Shown: piece by piece, positions 7,858-8,043 of the stretch
How positions within the stretch are numbered: position 1 is the first letter of the stretch
Layout of the letters: each line of letters starts with the position of its first letter
Source of the DNA: an uncultured Streptococcus sp.
GTDB taxonomy: Bacteria; Bacillota; Bacilli; Lactobacillales; Aerococcaceae
Reading direction: 5' to 3'
Assembly: GCA_916049935.1 (NCBI GenBank)
Contig: CAJZJI010000024.1
Location: 1-8,043, forward strand
Length of the DNA stretch: 8,043 nucleotides
The notes under the pieces: generated by a model
The model's input: only the letters and a program-made list of their open reading frames with translations
The model's database searches: none
What the model was told of the DNA's origin: nothing
Program-made: the position numbers and the translations under genes

Positions 7858-7938
7858 TTATTTTTTATCCTCTTTTAAAAATATTTTTCCGAGAATTAAA
7901 GCTAGTAGTAAGATGACAGAGATAACATGACGATACAT
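7858..7938 (-). CDS. Small hydrophobic peptide, 26 aa, probable single-span membrane protein
   Basis: This short ORF on the - strand is not recognised from any family. It begins ATG at 7938 and ends TAA at 7858-7860. The peptide starts MYRH, continues with a hydrophobic stretch VISVILLLALIL, then GKIFL, and ends in the charged tail KEDKK. This is the layout of a single transmembrane helix. AGGTGA (7945-7950, - strand) lies six bases before the ATG as a Shine-Dalgarno, with AAAAGG just upstream. An extended -10 promoter lies about 80 bases upstream and a terminator 10 bases after the stop, so the unit appears complete. Size and layout resemble type I toxin peptides or small regulatory membrane proteins. 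No antisense RNA gene was found and sequence similarity to the Fst family is not evident. It reads toward gyrA and against the fork direction. That it is translated is an inference. Confidence 0.55.
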   Translation of the reverse strand: MYRHVISVILLLALILGKIFLKEDKK

Positions 7939-8016
7939 TTTTATTCACCTACCTTTTCTTATTTTTTTGCCAGTTATACTACTTCTAAAATAATAAAGCG
8001 CTTTTTTATTAAGAGT

Positions 8017-8027
8017 ATTTTAGCATA
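8017..8027 (-). promoter_or_regulatory. Extended -10 promoter for the 26-aa ORF
   Basis: On the - strand the sequence is TATGCTAAAAT. It has the TATG extension used in Gram-positive bacteria, one base, then TAAAAT, which matches TATAAT at five of six positions. A -35 box at 17-bp spacing would fall at 8040-8045 and is cut by the window edge. Extended -10 promoters can work with a weak -35. Transcription would start near 8010, giving a leader of about 70 nt and a transcript of roughly 190 nt up to the shared terminator. Confidence 0.6.
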
Positions 8028-8043
8028 AATCCTCTTTTTAAAT

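Noticed and set aside
7952..7980. Plus-strand promoter (TATACT at 7975-7980) that could make an antisense RNA to the small ORF's leader
   Set aside because: No acceptable -35 box lies 16-18 bases upstream (CCTTTT), and a TTGCCA sits only two bases away. An antisense antitoxin RNA is not supported.

Overview
This is a core chromosomal segment at the replication origin of a low-GC Gram-positive bacterium. It carries the gene order dnaA (3' end) - oriC - dnaN - yaaA - recF - gyrB - gyrA. That order, the AT-rich codon usage, strong AGGAGG-type ribosome binding sites and a separate S4-domain yaaA between dnaN and recF point to class Bacilli. Lactobacillales is likely, but genus and species cannot be fixed from the sequence alone. 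All large genes are on the + strand, so they are co-oriented with the fork moving rightward from the origin.

Region 1 (1-336): the last 53 codons of dnaA, then a compact oriC in the dnaA-dnaN gap. It has two perfect DnaA boxes, three variant boxes, a GGCC spacer, a textbook DnaA-trio series (CTA CTA CTA TTA CTA on the top strand) and a 31-bp run of pure A/T. Region 2 (337-1549): dnaN, the sliding clamp, closed by a strong intrinsic terminator. Region 3 (1550-1860): a gene-free, very AT-rich spacer with a near-perfect 30-nt palindrome, several TTTTGGG/CCCAAAA inverted repeats and a 12-bp direct repeat. It ends in a good sigma-A type promoter and a structured 5' leader. Region 4 (1861-7849): a tight operon of yaaA, recF, gyrB and gyrA. 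It encodes an S4 RNA-binding protein, the RecF recombination mediator and both subunits of DNA gyrase, and ends in a strong hairpin terminator that can act in both directions. Region 5 (7850-8043): on the - strand, an extended -10 promoter, a Shine-Dalgarno and a 26-codon ORF for a single-span hydrophobic peptide that shares the gyrA terminator. It looks like a complete miniature transcription unit.

The genes fit one theme. DnaA opens oriC, DnaN tethers the polymerase, gyrase removes positive supercoils ahead of the forks, and RecF helps load RecA at damaged forks. I saw no mobile element, CRISPR array, defence system or RNA gene. The parts most worth a second look are the 26-aa peptide unit, the structured dnaN-yaaA spacer, the yaaA leader with mutually exclusive hairpins, and the clearly readable origin-unwinding module.
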